From NCBI GenBank assembly GCA_015207195.1, contig JADEXJ010000033.1:1-47931 (forward strand): a stretch of 47,931 bases of DNA, written 5' to 3'. Below the pieces are notes generated by a model, which searched no databases, was not told the DNA's origin, and saw nothing but the letters and a program-made list of their open reading frames with translations. Source of the DNA: Pleurocapsales cyanobacterium LEGE 10410 (GTDB taxonomy: Bacteria; Cyanobacteriota; Cyanobacteriia; Cyanobacteriales; Xenococcaceae). Below, one piece after another: positions 26,801-33,989 of this stretch (position 1 is its first letter; each line of letters starts with the position of its first letter). Made by a program: the position numbers and the translations under genes.

Positions 26801-28267
26801 GGAGATTCGGGCGATATTTCTATTGTCGCAAACAATACAATTTCTCTGGATGATTCTACTATTGTCAACAATGTACAAGATAGAGAAGCAGTAGGCAAAG
26901 CTGGCAGGATTGAGATTATAACTGGTTCTCTCTCGGCAACCAATGGTAGTCAAATTAATTCCTTTACTCGCGGAACAGGGAATGCGGGAGATATCACCAT
27001 TCAAGCAACAAATGCAGTTACTTTTGAGGGAGTCGATAATAACGATAATTACAGTAAAGCATCTAGTAGTGTTTTAGCAGGTGGTGTTGGCAATGGAGGA
27101 GACATCAATATTACAGCAGGTTCATTGTCTTTAATCAATGGAGGAGAGATAGACGCTAGAGTCAGTGCAGCTTCAGATTCTCTTCCAGGTGGCAATGGTC
27201 AAGGTGGTAATATCAATATTAGTGTAGATGATACCCTAACAATTGCTGACGGAGATACACCAAGAGTAGTTGCCAGTTTGGGTACAGGTGCCAAAGGAAA
27301 AGGTGGCAATATTAACATTCAAACAGGAAACCTGATTGTTAAAAATGGCGGAGAAATAAATACAGATACCTCTGGAACAGGAGATGCAGGAAATATCAAA
27401 ATTAATGCTAATCAAGGTATATCTCTTAACAATAGTAATATTTTTAGTGAAGTTAATAATAATGCTCAAGGTAAAGCAGGAACTACAACAATTATTACTA
27501 ATAAACTATTTCTGACAAACGATAGTGTTATCGGCAGTCGCGCTTTTGGAGAAGGAAAAGCGGGAGATATTACTTTAAACATCGCTGATTTTTTACAAGC
27601 AGCAGACAGCTTCATTTCTACTAGTTCAACTCAATCTTCAGGAGGTAATTTAACTATTACTGCTGGTGATATTCAACTTCGAGGTGACAGCGATTTGACA
27701 ACCGATATTGCTTCGGGAGAAGGTAGCGGAGGAAATATAGTTATTAAAGCTAATTCGGTTGTTGCTTTTGATGATAGTGATATCTTTGCATCCGCACTAG
27801 AAGGACAAGGAGGAGATATAACTCTCGATACTCCTGCTTTCTTTGCCGAAAACTTTACCTTTAACTCTTTAACTGCTAATCCTGATGACTTAGATCTCAA
27901 TGATCGCGCCGATCTCAACGCTACAGGTGCGGTATCATCGGGTGCGGTATCGATTCCCGATGTTAGCTTTATTCAAAACAGCCTGACCGAATTACCAGAT
28001 AACTCAATTAATACCGATGAATTAGTGGCTAATAGCTGCGTCGTACCAGTGGGAGATCGAAGTCAGGGGAGGTTCATTATTACAGGTGGTGAAAGTTTGC
28101 CAGTGCGTCCTGGGGGTAATTTACCTTCTAAGTATCCGACAGGAGAAATAAGAGGCGCATCTGAAAATACTAGTAGTTGGCAACCAGGAGATCCGATTGT
28201 TGAAGCTCAAGATGCTTATCGTCTGGCTAATGGGGAGTGGGTATTAAGTCGCGAGTGTCCTCGATAG
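23849..28267 (+). CDS. TpsA filamentous-haemagglutinin-type exoprotein 2
   Basis: An exported beta-helix protein of 1472 residues. I choose the ATG at 23849; a TTG at 23837 falls in a HIP1 octamer. The signal peptide ends near VFAQ. The TPS domain includes SNIVPDNTLGAESS and NPNGIVFG. The body has long internal repeats: a block of about 175 residues at roughly 24940-25500 recurs at 26790-27380, and part of it at 25500-25760 (NSFTRGTGNAGD occurs three times). The C-terminal tail matches TpsA1 closely. There is no TpsB next to it, so it likely uses the one at 7824. A PIN pair and a tail relic follow immediately. Confidence 0.92.
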   Translation: MNPIYFACPLRSLALILFATIVSQTNSVFAQDSNIVPDNTLGAESSVVNPRDENSDSIDGGALRGSNLFHSFQEFNVGENRGVYFTNPDAVNNIFSRVTGNSQSNILGTLGVDGAANLYLINPNGIVFGENAALDVQGSFTATTAEGIEFGEGGLFSAVAPGESLLTISVPLGLQFGSTPGSIVNRSFVEDETGEFVGLQVPTGEYLTLVGGEVRFEAGEATARGGNINIGGLGTAGTVGLNDDGSLSFPEVVTKADVTLSNFAEIDVTGTGEGSVTIDAQNVNIEAGESGSSLIRAGITADSTSADAQAGDITINVTDNLTIDDSSILNQVDLAAIGNAGNVAIKTQDMSLKNGGEISTSTFGEGDSGNISIIANNTIALDASSYIVNNVQDSEAVGNAGKIEITTGSLSVTNGSQINSFTRGTGNAGDITIQATEAITFDGLDNGDYSSASSTVEAGGTGDGGSINIAAGSLSLTNGGELDASVREASDSLPGGNGRGGNININVDDTLTIADGDTPRIVASLGTGAKGKGGNIDIQAGNLVVKNSGEISASTSGQGDSGNVSITIDNAISLDDSIIFNNVNSEAVGKAGRIEITTGLLSATNGSQINSFTRGTGNAGDITIQATNAVTFDGVDGNNFPSGLFTNVDTGANGSGGDINITADFLSLTNGAELNANVDEASNFLSANSNINSSTPSSSGNISILASNITLNNSAEISTSNLIGENGGDININAAKLQLNNGSNISTNNGTLKTSEQQNSGTAGELKIRATDSIGLGRDSSLFTVATGFGSGGNILLDTKNISIDGGTISSSAINIAEFLNTFSETLDLNIILESLGYNPDEGISVDEFINNFVNENINDDIEQGNSGDIFIKASESIDVFGENSSSNTAGILTSGTGNANGGNISITSPKLSLIQGIITTGTAGAGTSGNIDITNAESVEIVDGTLSANTSINSSGNGGYLSISTQNLLIEEGGSISTSTEGAGDSGDISIVANNTISLDDSTIVNNVQDREAVGKAGRIEIITGSLSATNGSQINSFTRGTGNAGDITIQATNAVTFEGVDNNDNYSKASSSVLAGGVGNGGDINITAGSLSLINGGEIDARVSAASDSLPGGNGQGGNINISVDDTLTIADGDTPRVVASLGTGAKGKGGNINIQTGNLIVKNGGEINTDTSGTGDAGNIKINANQGISLNNSNIFSEVNNNAQGKAGTTTIITNKLFLTNDSVIGSRAFGEGKAGDITLNIADFLQAADSFISTSSTQSSGGNLTITAGDIQLRGDSDLTTDIASGEGSGGNIVIKANSVVAFDDSDIFASALEGQGGDITLDTPAFFAENFTFNSLTANPDDLDLNDRADLNATGAVSSGAVSIPDVSFIQNSLTELPDNSINTDELVANSCVVPVGDRSQGRFIITGGESLPVRPGGNLPSKYPTGEIRGASENTSSWQPGDPIVEAQDAYRLANGEWVLSRECPR

Positions 28268-28354
28268 CGATCGCCCCTAGGTATCTAGAGGAGCTAATCG
28301 CCAACTAATTTGTATTCTATGATAAAGACCTCACTCTTTTTTCTGCCCTCGATT

Positions 28355-28582
28355 ATGACAACTGAAGAAATAAAAATTCGCGTCGATTCTGAAACTGCTA
28401 AAGCCTTTAATTCTACTTCTGCTCAAGAACGCCAGAAGTTGGAACTTTTGCTGAATCTTAAATTGAAAGAATCTTTAAGCCAAGGTGATTCTCTATTAAA
28501 AATTATGGATGAAATCAGTAAAGAAGCTGTAGATAAAGGGCTAACACCTGAAATTCTACAAACTCTGCTTGAGGATGAGTGA
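28355..28582 (+). CDS. Antitoxin of a PIN toxin pair
   Basis: A small acidic protein of 75 residues from the ATG at 28355. An upstream frame to 28310 exists, but its sequence (hydrophobic, Phe-rich) does not look like part of the protein. It starts TTEEIKIRVDSETAKAF, a strand and helix like a short RHH or related dimer domain, and ends in an acidic helix (PEILQTLLEDE). It overlaps the start of the PIN gene by eight bases, the usual arrangement for a coupled antitoxin-toxin pair. The exact antitoxin family is not recognised. Confidence 0.75.
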   Translation: MTTEEIKIRVDSETAKAFNSTSAQERQKLELLLNLKLKESLSQGDSLLKIMDEISKEAVDKGLTPEILQTLLEDE

Positions 28583-28979
28583 TCTTTACGTTCTCGACAC
28601 TAATATTTTAGTAAGTGCTTTGCTATTTGCCAATTCTGCACCTAGAAAAGCTTTTGAACTGGCTTCAAGTACTGGCAAAATACTGATTTCTCAGGAGACA
28701 ATAGACGAACTGAATAGGGTGTTGAGTCGCCCCAAATTTGAGCGATACATTTCACAAGCCAAACGCGAACGATTTTTACTCGCTTTTGTTCAAAAATCTG
28801 TGTTGATAGAAATTCAGGAGACAATAGAAGAATGTCGCGACCCCAAAGATAATAAATTTTTAGAATTGGCTGTGAGTGGTAAAGCTACAGCAATTATCAG
28901 TGGAGATAAGGACTTATTAGTTTTACATCCATTTCGAGACATTCCTATTCTTACCGTCAGTCAATTTCTCGATTCTTAA
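28575..28979 (+). CDS. PIN-domain toxin
   Basis: A predicted ribonuclease toxin of 134 residues. The first acidic motif is YVLDTNILVSALLF, the second ECRDPKDNKFLELAVSGKA, and the closing strand IISGDKDLLVL, all canonical for the PIN family. The ATG at 28575 is preferred. It is encoded just after TpsA2 and followed at 29013 by a relic of the TpsA tail. The pair therefore sits between two copies of that tail. Confidence 0.85.
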   Translation: MSDLYVLDTNILVSALLFANSAPRKAFELASSTGKILISQETIDELNRVLSRPKFERYISQAKRERFLLAFVQKSVLIEIQETIEECRDPKDNKFLELAVSGKATAIISGDKDLLVLHPFRDIPILTVSQFLDS

Positions 28980-29012
28980 CAACCTTGAGCAGAATATTAC
29001 TTTTTACTGAAG

Positions 29013-29115
29013 TCAAAATACCAGCAGTTGGCAACCTGAAGATCCGATTGTCGAACCTCAAGGTGCTTATTATCTGGCTAATGGCAAGATGGTATTGAGT
29101 CGAGAGTGTAATTAG
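29013..29115 (+). pseudogene. Relic of the extreme TpsA C-terminus
   Basis: The frame encodes NTSSWQPEDPIVEPQGAYYL followed by ANGKMVLSREC and a stop. It matches the last 33 residues of TpsA1 and TpsA2 at both DNA and protein level. No start or upstream part is present. It shows that a third TpsA 3' end once lay here, or that a recombination event copied it. Confidence 0.85.
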
Positions 29116-29131
29116 GTCAAAAAAATCACCC

Positions 29132-29422
29132 ATGCAGCGAGATCGAGTTTTGTCTATTCTAAATGCCCATCAAGCCGATTTACAAAATCTTGGTGTCAAA
29201 TCTTTAGAAATCTTTGGTTCGGTAGCGCGAGACGAAGCTCGTCCCGATAGTGATGTTGATTGCTTGGTAGAATTCTCTATTGAAGCAAGTCTATTCGATT
29301 TATTTAGAGTCAGGCATTATATTAAAGATTTACTCAAATGTGAAGTTGACTTGGGAACTAGAGATGCTTTGCGAGAACATTTGCGAGAACCTATTTTAAA
29401 GGATGTAATTCGTGTCTTCTAG
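29132..29422 (+). CDS. mntA: MntA-like nucleotidyltransferase antitoxin
   Basis: A minimal nucleotidyltransferase of 96 residues. It has the GS motif at Gly29-Ser30 (EIFGSVARDEARPDSDVD) and the DxD at Asp41/Asp43, followed by a third acidic position in VDLGTRD. In MntA-HepT systems this enzyme adenylylates the HEPN toxin and so neutralises it. The gene overlaps the downstream HEPN gene by eleven bases. The length and motif spacing are typical. Confidence 0.9.
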   Translation: MQRDRVLSILNAHQADLQNLGVKSLEIFGSVARDEARPDSDVDCLVEFSIEASLFDLFRVRHYIKDLLKCEVDLGTRDALREHLREPILKDVIRVF

Positions 29423-29768
29423 AGCTTGGCAGTTCCGCGTGCGGGATATTATAAATGCGGTTAATAGTATCGAGCAGCGTACAGCAAAAATGACCTATGA
29501 GGAATTTGCAGCTAATGAAACAGTTGTGAAATCAGTTCTCTACGATTTCATAGTCATTGGTGAAGCATCGAGAAATATTCCTGCCGAAATCCAATCTCGC
29601 TATGCTCAAATACCTTGGCGTTTATCAAGCGATATGCGAAATATCGTAGCTCACGAATATTTTCAGGTAAATTTAATGCTAATTTGGAGAACTATCCAGA
29701 ATAATCTCTCACCTTTAAAACTACAGTTATTAGACTTATTAGAAAATGAAAATGAAGACAAGACTTGA
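29412..29768 (+). CDS. hepT: HepT-like HEPN ribonuclease toxin
   Basis: A DUF86/HEPN protein of 118 residues starting at a GTG inside the mntA frame. The active motif R-x4-H-x-Y is intact (Arg76, His81, Tyr83 in MRNIVAHEYF). The helical HEPN body includes YDFIVIGEASRNIP. It should act as an RNase dimer that is silenced by adenylylation of the motif tyrosine. It is the fourth toxin-antitoxin pair on the plasmid in coordinate order and ends before a strong two-way terminator. Confidence 0.9.
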   Translation: MSSRAWQFRVRDIINAVNSIEQRTAKMTYEEFAANETVVKSVLYDFIVIGEASRNIPAEIQSRYAQIPWRLSSDMRNIVAHEYFQVNLMLIWRTIQNNLSPLKLQLLDLLENENEDKT

Positions 29769-29831
29769 AGGCTATGTATTAATAGAGATTGGTTTGAATT
29801 CCTGTAAAGGCAGATAGAACGTAGATCGAAC

Positions 29832-29866
29832 TAGGTTGGGTTTAGCTATACGCGAAACCCAACCTA
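29832..29866. terminator. Two-way hairpin between convergent genes
   Basis: TAGGTTGGGTTT (29832-29843) and AAACCCAACCTA (29855-29866) form a perfect 12-bp stem with an 11-base loop. It lies between the hepT stop and the stop of the minus-strand gene at 29874. The same GGTTGGGTTT palindrome type is common between cyanobacterial genes. Confidence 0.75.
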
Positions 29867-29873
29867 ATAATTT

Positions 29874-30278
29874 TCAATAGCTACAGGGATAAGAGTTGTA
29901 GACAAAAGTAGAATAACCTGCGCTACCTTTTTGACCTTGATAACCGCCGTCGAGGTAAACAAAATCTACTACTTGAAAGCTTTGATTAAAGTCTACAATC
30001 CGTACTTTATTTTCCACACTGCGATCGTTAAAGCAAAGCACTGTTCCCGCTGGATATTTTCCCAAAAATTCGGGTCTACTTGTTGATGCCAAGGCTAGAG
30101 ATGTACTGTTGCCGAGGTTAGCGTTTTCTGCTGGAATCAATAAACTGGCATTCGCATTTTCAATACTTATCATATTTATATACAATCCGCCTGTGAGCAG
30201 AGAAGCATGAATAAGAAGCCGACAAAAGTTGGAGAACAAAGTAGATGTGGAATGATATTTCTCTGATTTAATGCTCAT
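29874..30278 (-). CDS. Small exported hypothetical protein
   Basis: A protein of 134 residues with a hydrophobic segment at about residues 20-40 (LLIHASLLTGGLYINMIS) that looks like a signal peptide or anchor. The mature part ends with a glycine/tyrosine-rich stretch (GGYQGQKGSAGYSTF) and has two cysteines (VLCFNDRS and YPCSY). No family is recognised. It is preceded by the third copy of the 92-bp promoter-operator cassette, so it likely belongs to the same regulon as the PPC gene. Confidence 0.62.
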   Translation of the reverse strand: MSIKSEKYHSTSTLFSNFCRLLIHASLLTGGLYINMISIENANASLLIPAENANLGNSTSLALASTSRPEFLGKYPAGTVLCFNDRSVENKVRIVDFNQSFQVVDFVYLDGGYQGQKGSAGYSTFVYNSYPCSY

Positions 30279-30312
30279 TGTTTTAGCTCCTGAAAACCTA
30301 ATTAATTAATTC

Positions 30313-30405
30313 TTCTAAATAATAAAAAAGAAGACACTGTAAGAGGTTTCAGTTTTTGATGAGATTGATTTCCAGGATTGACTGAATCTATGGCACAAAT
30401 GTGCC
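30313..30405 (-). promoter_or_regulatory. 92-bp promoter-operator cassette, copy 3
   Basis: It starts TTCTAAATAATAAAAAAG, contains GGTTTCAGTTTTTGATGA, and ends in the perfect palindrome GGCA-CAAATG-TGCC at 30392-30405. It is oriented toward the minus-strand gene starting at 30278, with the operator 114 bp from its ATG. It is colinear with copies 1 and 2. Confidence 0.65.
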
Positions 30406-30444
30406 AATTATCGAACCTAAAGATGATATTGTGTCGAAAGTGTT
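30406..30444 (+). pseudogene. Decayed fragment of the TpsA 3' end
   Basis: ATTATCGAACCTAAAGATG is followed directly by ATATTGTGTCGAAAGTGTT. The intact gene ends have the same two words with 26 bases between them, bounded by a repeated GATG. A deletion between the two GATG copies explains the structure. It breaks the reading frame. It is short, so chance similarity cannot be fully excluded. Confidence 0.55.
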
Positions 30445-30470
30445 ATCAAAAATATCGCTCGAACCTTTGC

Positions 30471-32378
30471 TTAAAATTGCCAAAACCAGCTTCTATTTAC
30501 CGACCAAGTTAGTTCGCAAACCGTACCTTTTGGTTGACGGGAATAGCGTTTAAATTCTCCCCTCAGCTGCTTGGCTAAATCTTTAGCTTGCTTCGTACCT
30601 CCACCAGCTTTTTGATTTTTACTATCTTCCTGCTTTAGTCCAACTCCATTGTCCTCTACTCGAATGATATTTCGCTCGCCCTGTTGCTGACACACTACTT
30701 TTAGACGAGTCACACCTTCAGCATATTTTCCCACGTTAATCAAAGCTTCTTCTAAAAATCGGCACAAACTACGCTTTTGTTCTACGGTTAATTTGGCTTC
30801 ATTGATACTATCTTCAAAGTTAACCAGCTTGAATTTGATAGTTTTAAAGTGGGGATAGTCGAGGGTTATGGTGTTGCTATATACCTGATAGAGAATTTCC
30901 TTTAACGAACACTGTAGATCTACTTCAGACTCCCCGATATGAATGCGATCGCCGTCGGTGACTGTTTCTTTTTCAATCAGATTGCCGACATCGCGCAGTT
31001 CTTTATTTAATACTTCTAGTTCTTTTACCATCCAGTCTTCTGCTACATCATGCGATTGCACGTCCCGCAGGATCTTTTTGAGGGTTTGGATCGGACGATT
31101 GTGAATGGTAGAAGACATATAGCCGATCATGTACTGGCGGTCTTTCAACTGAAACTTGAGGTTTTGGCGATCGCGATAAAACATCGAAGCCGTTAAACCC
31201 ACACCGTTAATCGACAGCACTAACACCGCAGGTACTACTGGCAACCATAAGCCGTATTGCAATAGTAATAAATAGCAAACCGCGATCGCCAAAATGCTGC
31301 TAATTGAAATGATAACGGCTAGCGTCCAAGGAGACTGATTGAAGATTCTTGCCAAGGAAATTCCCAAAAATCCCCAGGCGAAAATAAAGAGATATTCCCA
31401 GCCATCATGCCACACCCACAACAACGGTCTATCGTTTAATACTGCATTGAGGATCTGACTGACAGCATGAGCCTGAATCTCTACTCCATAGATAAAACCA
31501 TGATTATCCGAGCGAACGGCATTAGTATTGACATCATCTCTAACGCTGAGAGCGGTAATACCAATTAAGACGATACGATCTTCGATCCATGAAGGCTGAA
31601 AATTACCTTTGTCGATATCTGCTAGAGAAACAGTCTGAAATGGATCTTTACCCCGTCGGAAATTTAGTAGAATTTGGTTTCCTCCTGCATCGGTATTGAT
31701 ATACCCTCCAGTATTGGGATTAACTCTAGTCAGCCTGACTTTACCTAGCTGCATAGTTTCAGGATCTTCAGCAGCATTGGCTAAAGTAATGTTTTTAGTC
31801 TCTAAATACTGTTCTACTAGACGAATCGCCAGAGAAAACTTAAGCTCGTCGTTGAGGATTGCACTTAATAAACTGCGACGCAGATTACCATCTTCATCTA
31901 ATAAAGTATCGACAAAGCCAATTTGTTCTGGGGGAAGTGCTTTGGGTGGTGCGATCGCATCGATTCGCGATCCTGTTTCTCCAGATAGTATTTTTTCTAC
32001 CCCAATAATGTTTTCATATTCTGAAAATACTTCTGTCAACTCAGCATGACCTGGTTCTTGTGGCTTGTCTCTAATAATGTCTATCCCAATTACCGCAGGA
32101 TCGTAGCTTTCTATAGTAGTTATAAGATTGGCTAGCTTGCGGTCTGATATAGGATAACTTTCTAGACTGCTTATATCCTGCTCGTTGATGCCGACAATTA
32201 AAATTTCCTCGTCAATCGGTTCGGGACTTCTCCACCTCAAAAAAGCATCGAGTGCCGTTAATTCCAGAAATTCCCAACCTCCGAAGATCCTTGCCAAAAA
32301 AACTAGACCGATGACAGCAATACCAGGCATCGCACCAGCACGCCAGATCGCTATTTCCTTACCAATCTTTTGCCACAT
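30471..32378 (-). CDS. CHASE2-domain sensor histidine kinase
   Basis: A membrane sensor kinase of 635 residues. TM1 is at about residues 17-33. The extracytoplasmic CHASE2 domain is at about residues 40-310 (EEILIVGINEQDISSLESYP, PAVIGIDIIRDKP, RIVLIGITA). Three more membrane helices lie at about residues 325-395. The likely phospho-acceptor is His426 in SSTIHNRPIQTL. The ATPase part has the N box (EEALINVGKYA, Asn548), G1 box (VEDNGVGL, Asp576) and a G2-like GGGTKQA. It should sense an external signal and phosphorylate the regulator encoded 47 bp upstream. It is the last gene of a three-gene minus-strand operon. Confidence 0.9.
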   Translation of the reverse strand: MWQKIGKEIAIWRAGAMPGIAVIGLVFLARIFGGWEFLELTALDAFLRWRSPEPIDEEILIVGINEQDISSLESYPISDRKLANLITTIESYDPAVIGIDIIRDKPQEPGHAELTEVFSEYENIIGVEKILSGETGSRIDAIAPPKALPPEQIGFVDTLLDEDGNLRRSLLSAILNDELKFSLAIRLVEQYLETKNITLANAAEDPETMQLGKVRLTRVNPNTGGYINTDAGGNQILLNFRRGKDPFQTVSLADIDKGNFQPSWIEDRIVLIGITALSVRDDVNTNAVRSDNHGFIYGVEIQAHAVSQILNAVLNDRPLLWVWHDGWEYLFIFAWGFLGISLARIFNQSPWTLAVIISISSILAIAVCYLLLLQYGLWLPVVPAVLVLSINGVGLTASMFYRDRQNLKFQLKDRQYMIGYMSSTIHNRPIQTLKKILRDVQSHDVAEDWMVKELEVLNKELRDVGNLIEKETVTDGDRIHIGESEVDLQCSLKEILYQVYSNTITLDYPHFKTIKFKLVNFEDSINEAKLTVEQKRSLCRFLEEALINVGKYAEGVTRLKVVCQQQGERNIIRVEDNGVGLKQEDSKNQKAGGGTKQAKDLAKQLRGEFKRYSRQPKGTVCELTWSVNRSWFWQF

Positions 32379-32424
32379 CTCGCTAAAAAATTCAATTTAA
32401 CTAGGTTGTTAGATTTTGCCAAAG

Positions 32425-33093
32425 TCAGTCAATAAGACCTATTTCTCTGGTTTTCTTTTCGGTTTGTAACCGCAAATTTTTATCATCCTCTGGATATATT
32501 TCCAGCGCGTCCTGAATCTTAGTCCAGTAATTTCTCACCGTGCGATCGCCAATATTCATTCTCTTGCTAATTTCGCTATCCTTGAGACACTCGTTAAATG
32601 CCAGTTCTAATAAAGTTTGCCATTCTGCTTTTAATTCTGGTGTCGAACCCGACCGCATCTCTTTAGGAGTGTAGTTAACTCCTTGCATCGACCATTCCAC
32701 TTTGGTTAGCATTTGCTGTAACGGCTCGCTTTTATCCGACACGGTAAAACCACCTTGATGTTCGTTAATCAAAGGACGCAGTCGAATTAAAGCTCTAGCA
32801 TCGGCACTTTGCACTACAAGATTGAGGTCAGGATATTTTTCCATCATCGTTCTCAGTAAGTTAACGCCAATTTCTGGTTGGGGTCGCTCTCCAGGTTTTT
32901 CGGGCAGGGAAAGATCGGTAATTACCACGTCACGGTCGGGAAAGCTATTGAGCTTTTCTAAGGCTTCCCCTGCGGTTTTGGCTTTAAGGATATCCGCATC
33001 GGAATACTGGCTCTTTAGTGCATCTACTGTGCCGTTGATTACTGCATCATGGTCGTCGATGACCAGTATTTTAGTTTTAGTAGCTGTAGTCAT
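32425..33093 (-). CDS. Response regulator with LuxR/NarL-like HTH
   Basis: A protein of 222 residues. The receiver domain covers about residues 7-125, with the acidic pocket Asp13-Asp14 (LVIDDHDA) and phospho-acceptor Asp60 (VVITDLSLPE). The C-terminal part includes LAFNECLKDSEISKRMNI and GDRTVRNYWTKIQDAL, a helix-turn-helix of the NarL/LuxR kind. It should bind DNA when phosphorylated. It is encoded between a kinase-like protein and the CHASE2 kinase and is the best candidate in the window to bind the GGCA-N6-TGCC sites. That link is inference. Confidence 0.88.
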   Translation of the reverse strand: MTTATKTKILVIDDHDAVINGTVDALKSQYSDADILKAKTAGEALEKLNSFPDRDVVITDLSLPEKPGERPQPEIGVNLLRTMMEKYPDLNLVVQSADARALIRLRPLINEHQGGFTVSDKSEPLQQMLTKVEWSMQGVNYTPKEMRSGSTPELKAEWQTLLELAFNECLKDSEISKRMNIGDRTVRNYWTKIQDALEIYPEDDKNLRLQTEKKTREIGLID

Positions 33094-33132
33094 ATTTAAT
33101 CTTTCTCACAATATTGCTCCAATGAAATATTT

Positions 33133-33792
33133 TTACCATTCAAAGAGCCAAAGATCGCTATTTTCGCCCGAAATATTCTTACAGCTACCCGATGTTAAAC
33201 CTTCAAATATTTGCTGGAGATATTGTAATTCTTGACGATTGCCGTTTGTATCTTCTTCTACGCGATCGCTGTCTAATCTAGAATTAGTTGCTTTTTCTCC
33301 TACAAACATGACTTTGAGTTGGCGATCGAACTTACTAATAAACAAATTTTGTTCTAGATCGATAGCAATAAGATTATTAGATAAAGTATTCGTTTTCTGG
33401 ATGTTTAATAAATCTTCTAAAATAGAGAACACCATGAAATCATCGGTTGAAGATTTTTGCTGCCAAAATGGCGGTAAGTTTAATTTGAATTGGCTCTCTG
33501 GTAGTCGTTCTCGCCATCGTTCGACCGAGTACTGTAGGGCAAACGGCAATCCTTCGTTGAGATATGGAGGATCGAGGCGATCGCTTAATTGTTTGAGGCT
33601 AGAGTGGAAATTCTCTAGTCGCTCGACATACTTTTGATGATGAGCGGTCAACTTATCGGACTCAATCGACGATAACTCCAAACTACGGCGCATCGCAAAG
33701 GATTCTTGTAACAATTGCTCTCGAATCAAGTTGGCTTCAGACGACCATTGCCTCAATTTCTTCTGATACCACCATTGTATTGCTTCTTTCAC
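33133..33792 (-). CDS. Histidine kinase-like protein without a usable ATPase domain
   Basis: A cytoplasmic protein of 219 residues. The N-terminal half is a long helical region (NLIREQLLQESFAMRRSLEL, SLKQLSDRLDPPYLNEGLP). It is followed by a stretch ending FMVFSILEDLLNIQ that resembles the start of the dimerisation and N-box region in NarX/DesK-type kinases. No G1 or G2 glycine boxes follow. The remaining sequence (IAIDLEQNLFISKFDRQLKVMF) could be a degenerate ATPase fold. It is first in the operon, 40 bp before the response regulator gene. It may be an accessory or decoy partner of the kinase. The similarity is by eye only. Confidence 0.6.
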   Translation of the reverse strand: MKEAIQWWYQKKLRQWSSEANLIREQLLQESFAMRRSLELSSIESDKLTAHHQKYVERLENFHSSLKQLSDRLDPPYLNEGLPFALQYSVERWRERLPESQFKLNLPPFWQQKSSTDDFMVFSILEDLLNIQKTNTLSNNLIAIDLEQNLFISKFDRQLKVMFVGEKATNSRLDSDRVEEDTNGNRQELQYLQQIFEGLTSGSCKNISGENSDLWLFEW

Positions 33793-33906
33793 TACCTAAT
33801 CTCGACTAGATAATTTGCCCGATATACTATCTCAAACCTTATTACTAAGGTTTTTCTCTGATTTTCGATAGTAAATACATTTTATTAACTATCAAATTTG
33901 ATATTA

Positions 33907-33920
33907 GGCATAAAAGTGCC
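33907..33920. promoter_or_regulatory. Perfect island palindrome upstream of the kinase/regulator operon
   Basis: GGCA-TAAAAG-TGCC, an exact match to the palindrome, 115 bp before the first gene of the sensor operon. A second partial copy (TTTTTATGC) follows at once. It suggests that the operon controls itself. Confidence 0.55.
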
Positions 33921-33989
33921 ATTTTTATGCTGATATTTCTGAAGAATACAATTGGTTCGCTAAATCGATACCTTCTTGAGGTTTTGATT

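Noticed and set aside
30391-30405. TGGCAC...TGTGCC resembling a sigma-54 promoter
   Set aside because: Cyanobacteria lack sigma-54, and the symmetry and recurrence fit a dimeric operator better.
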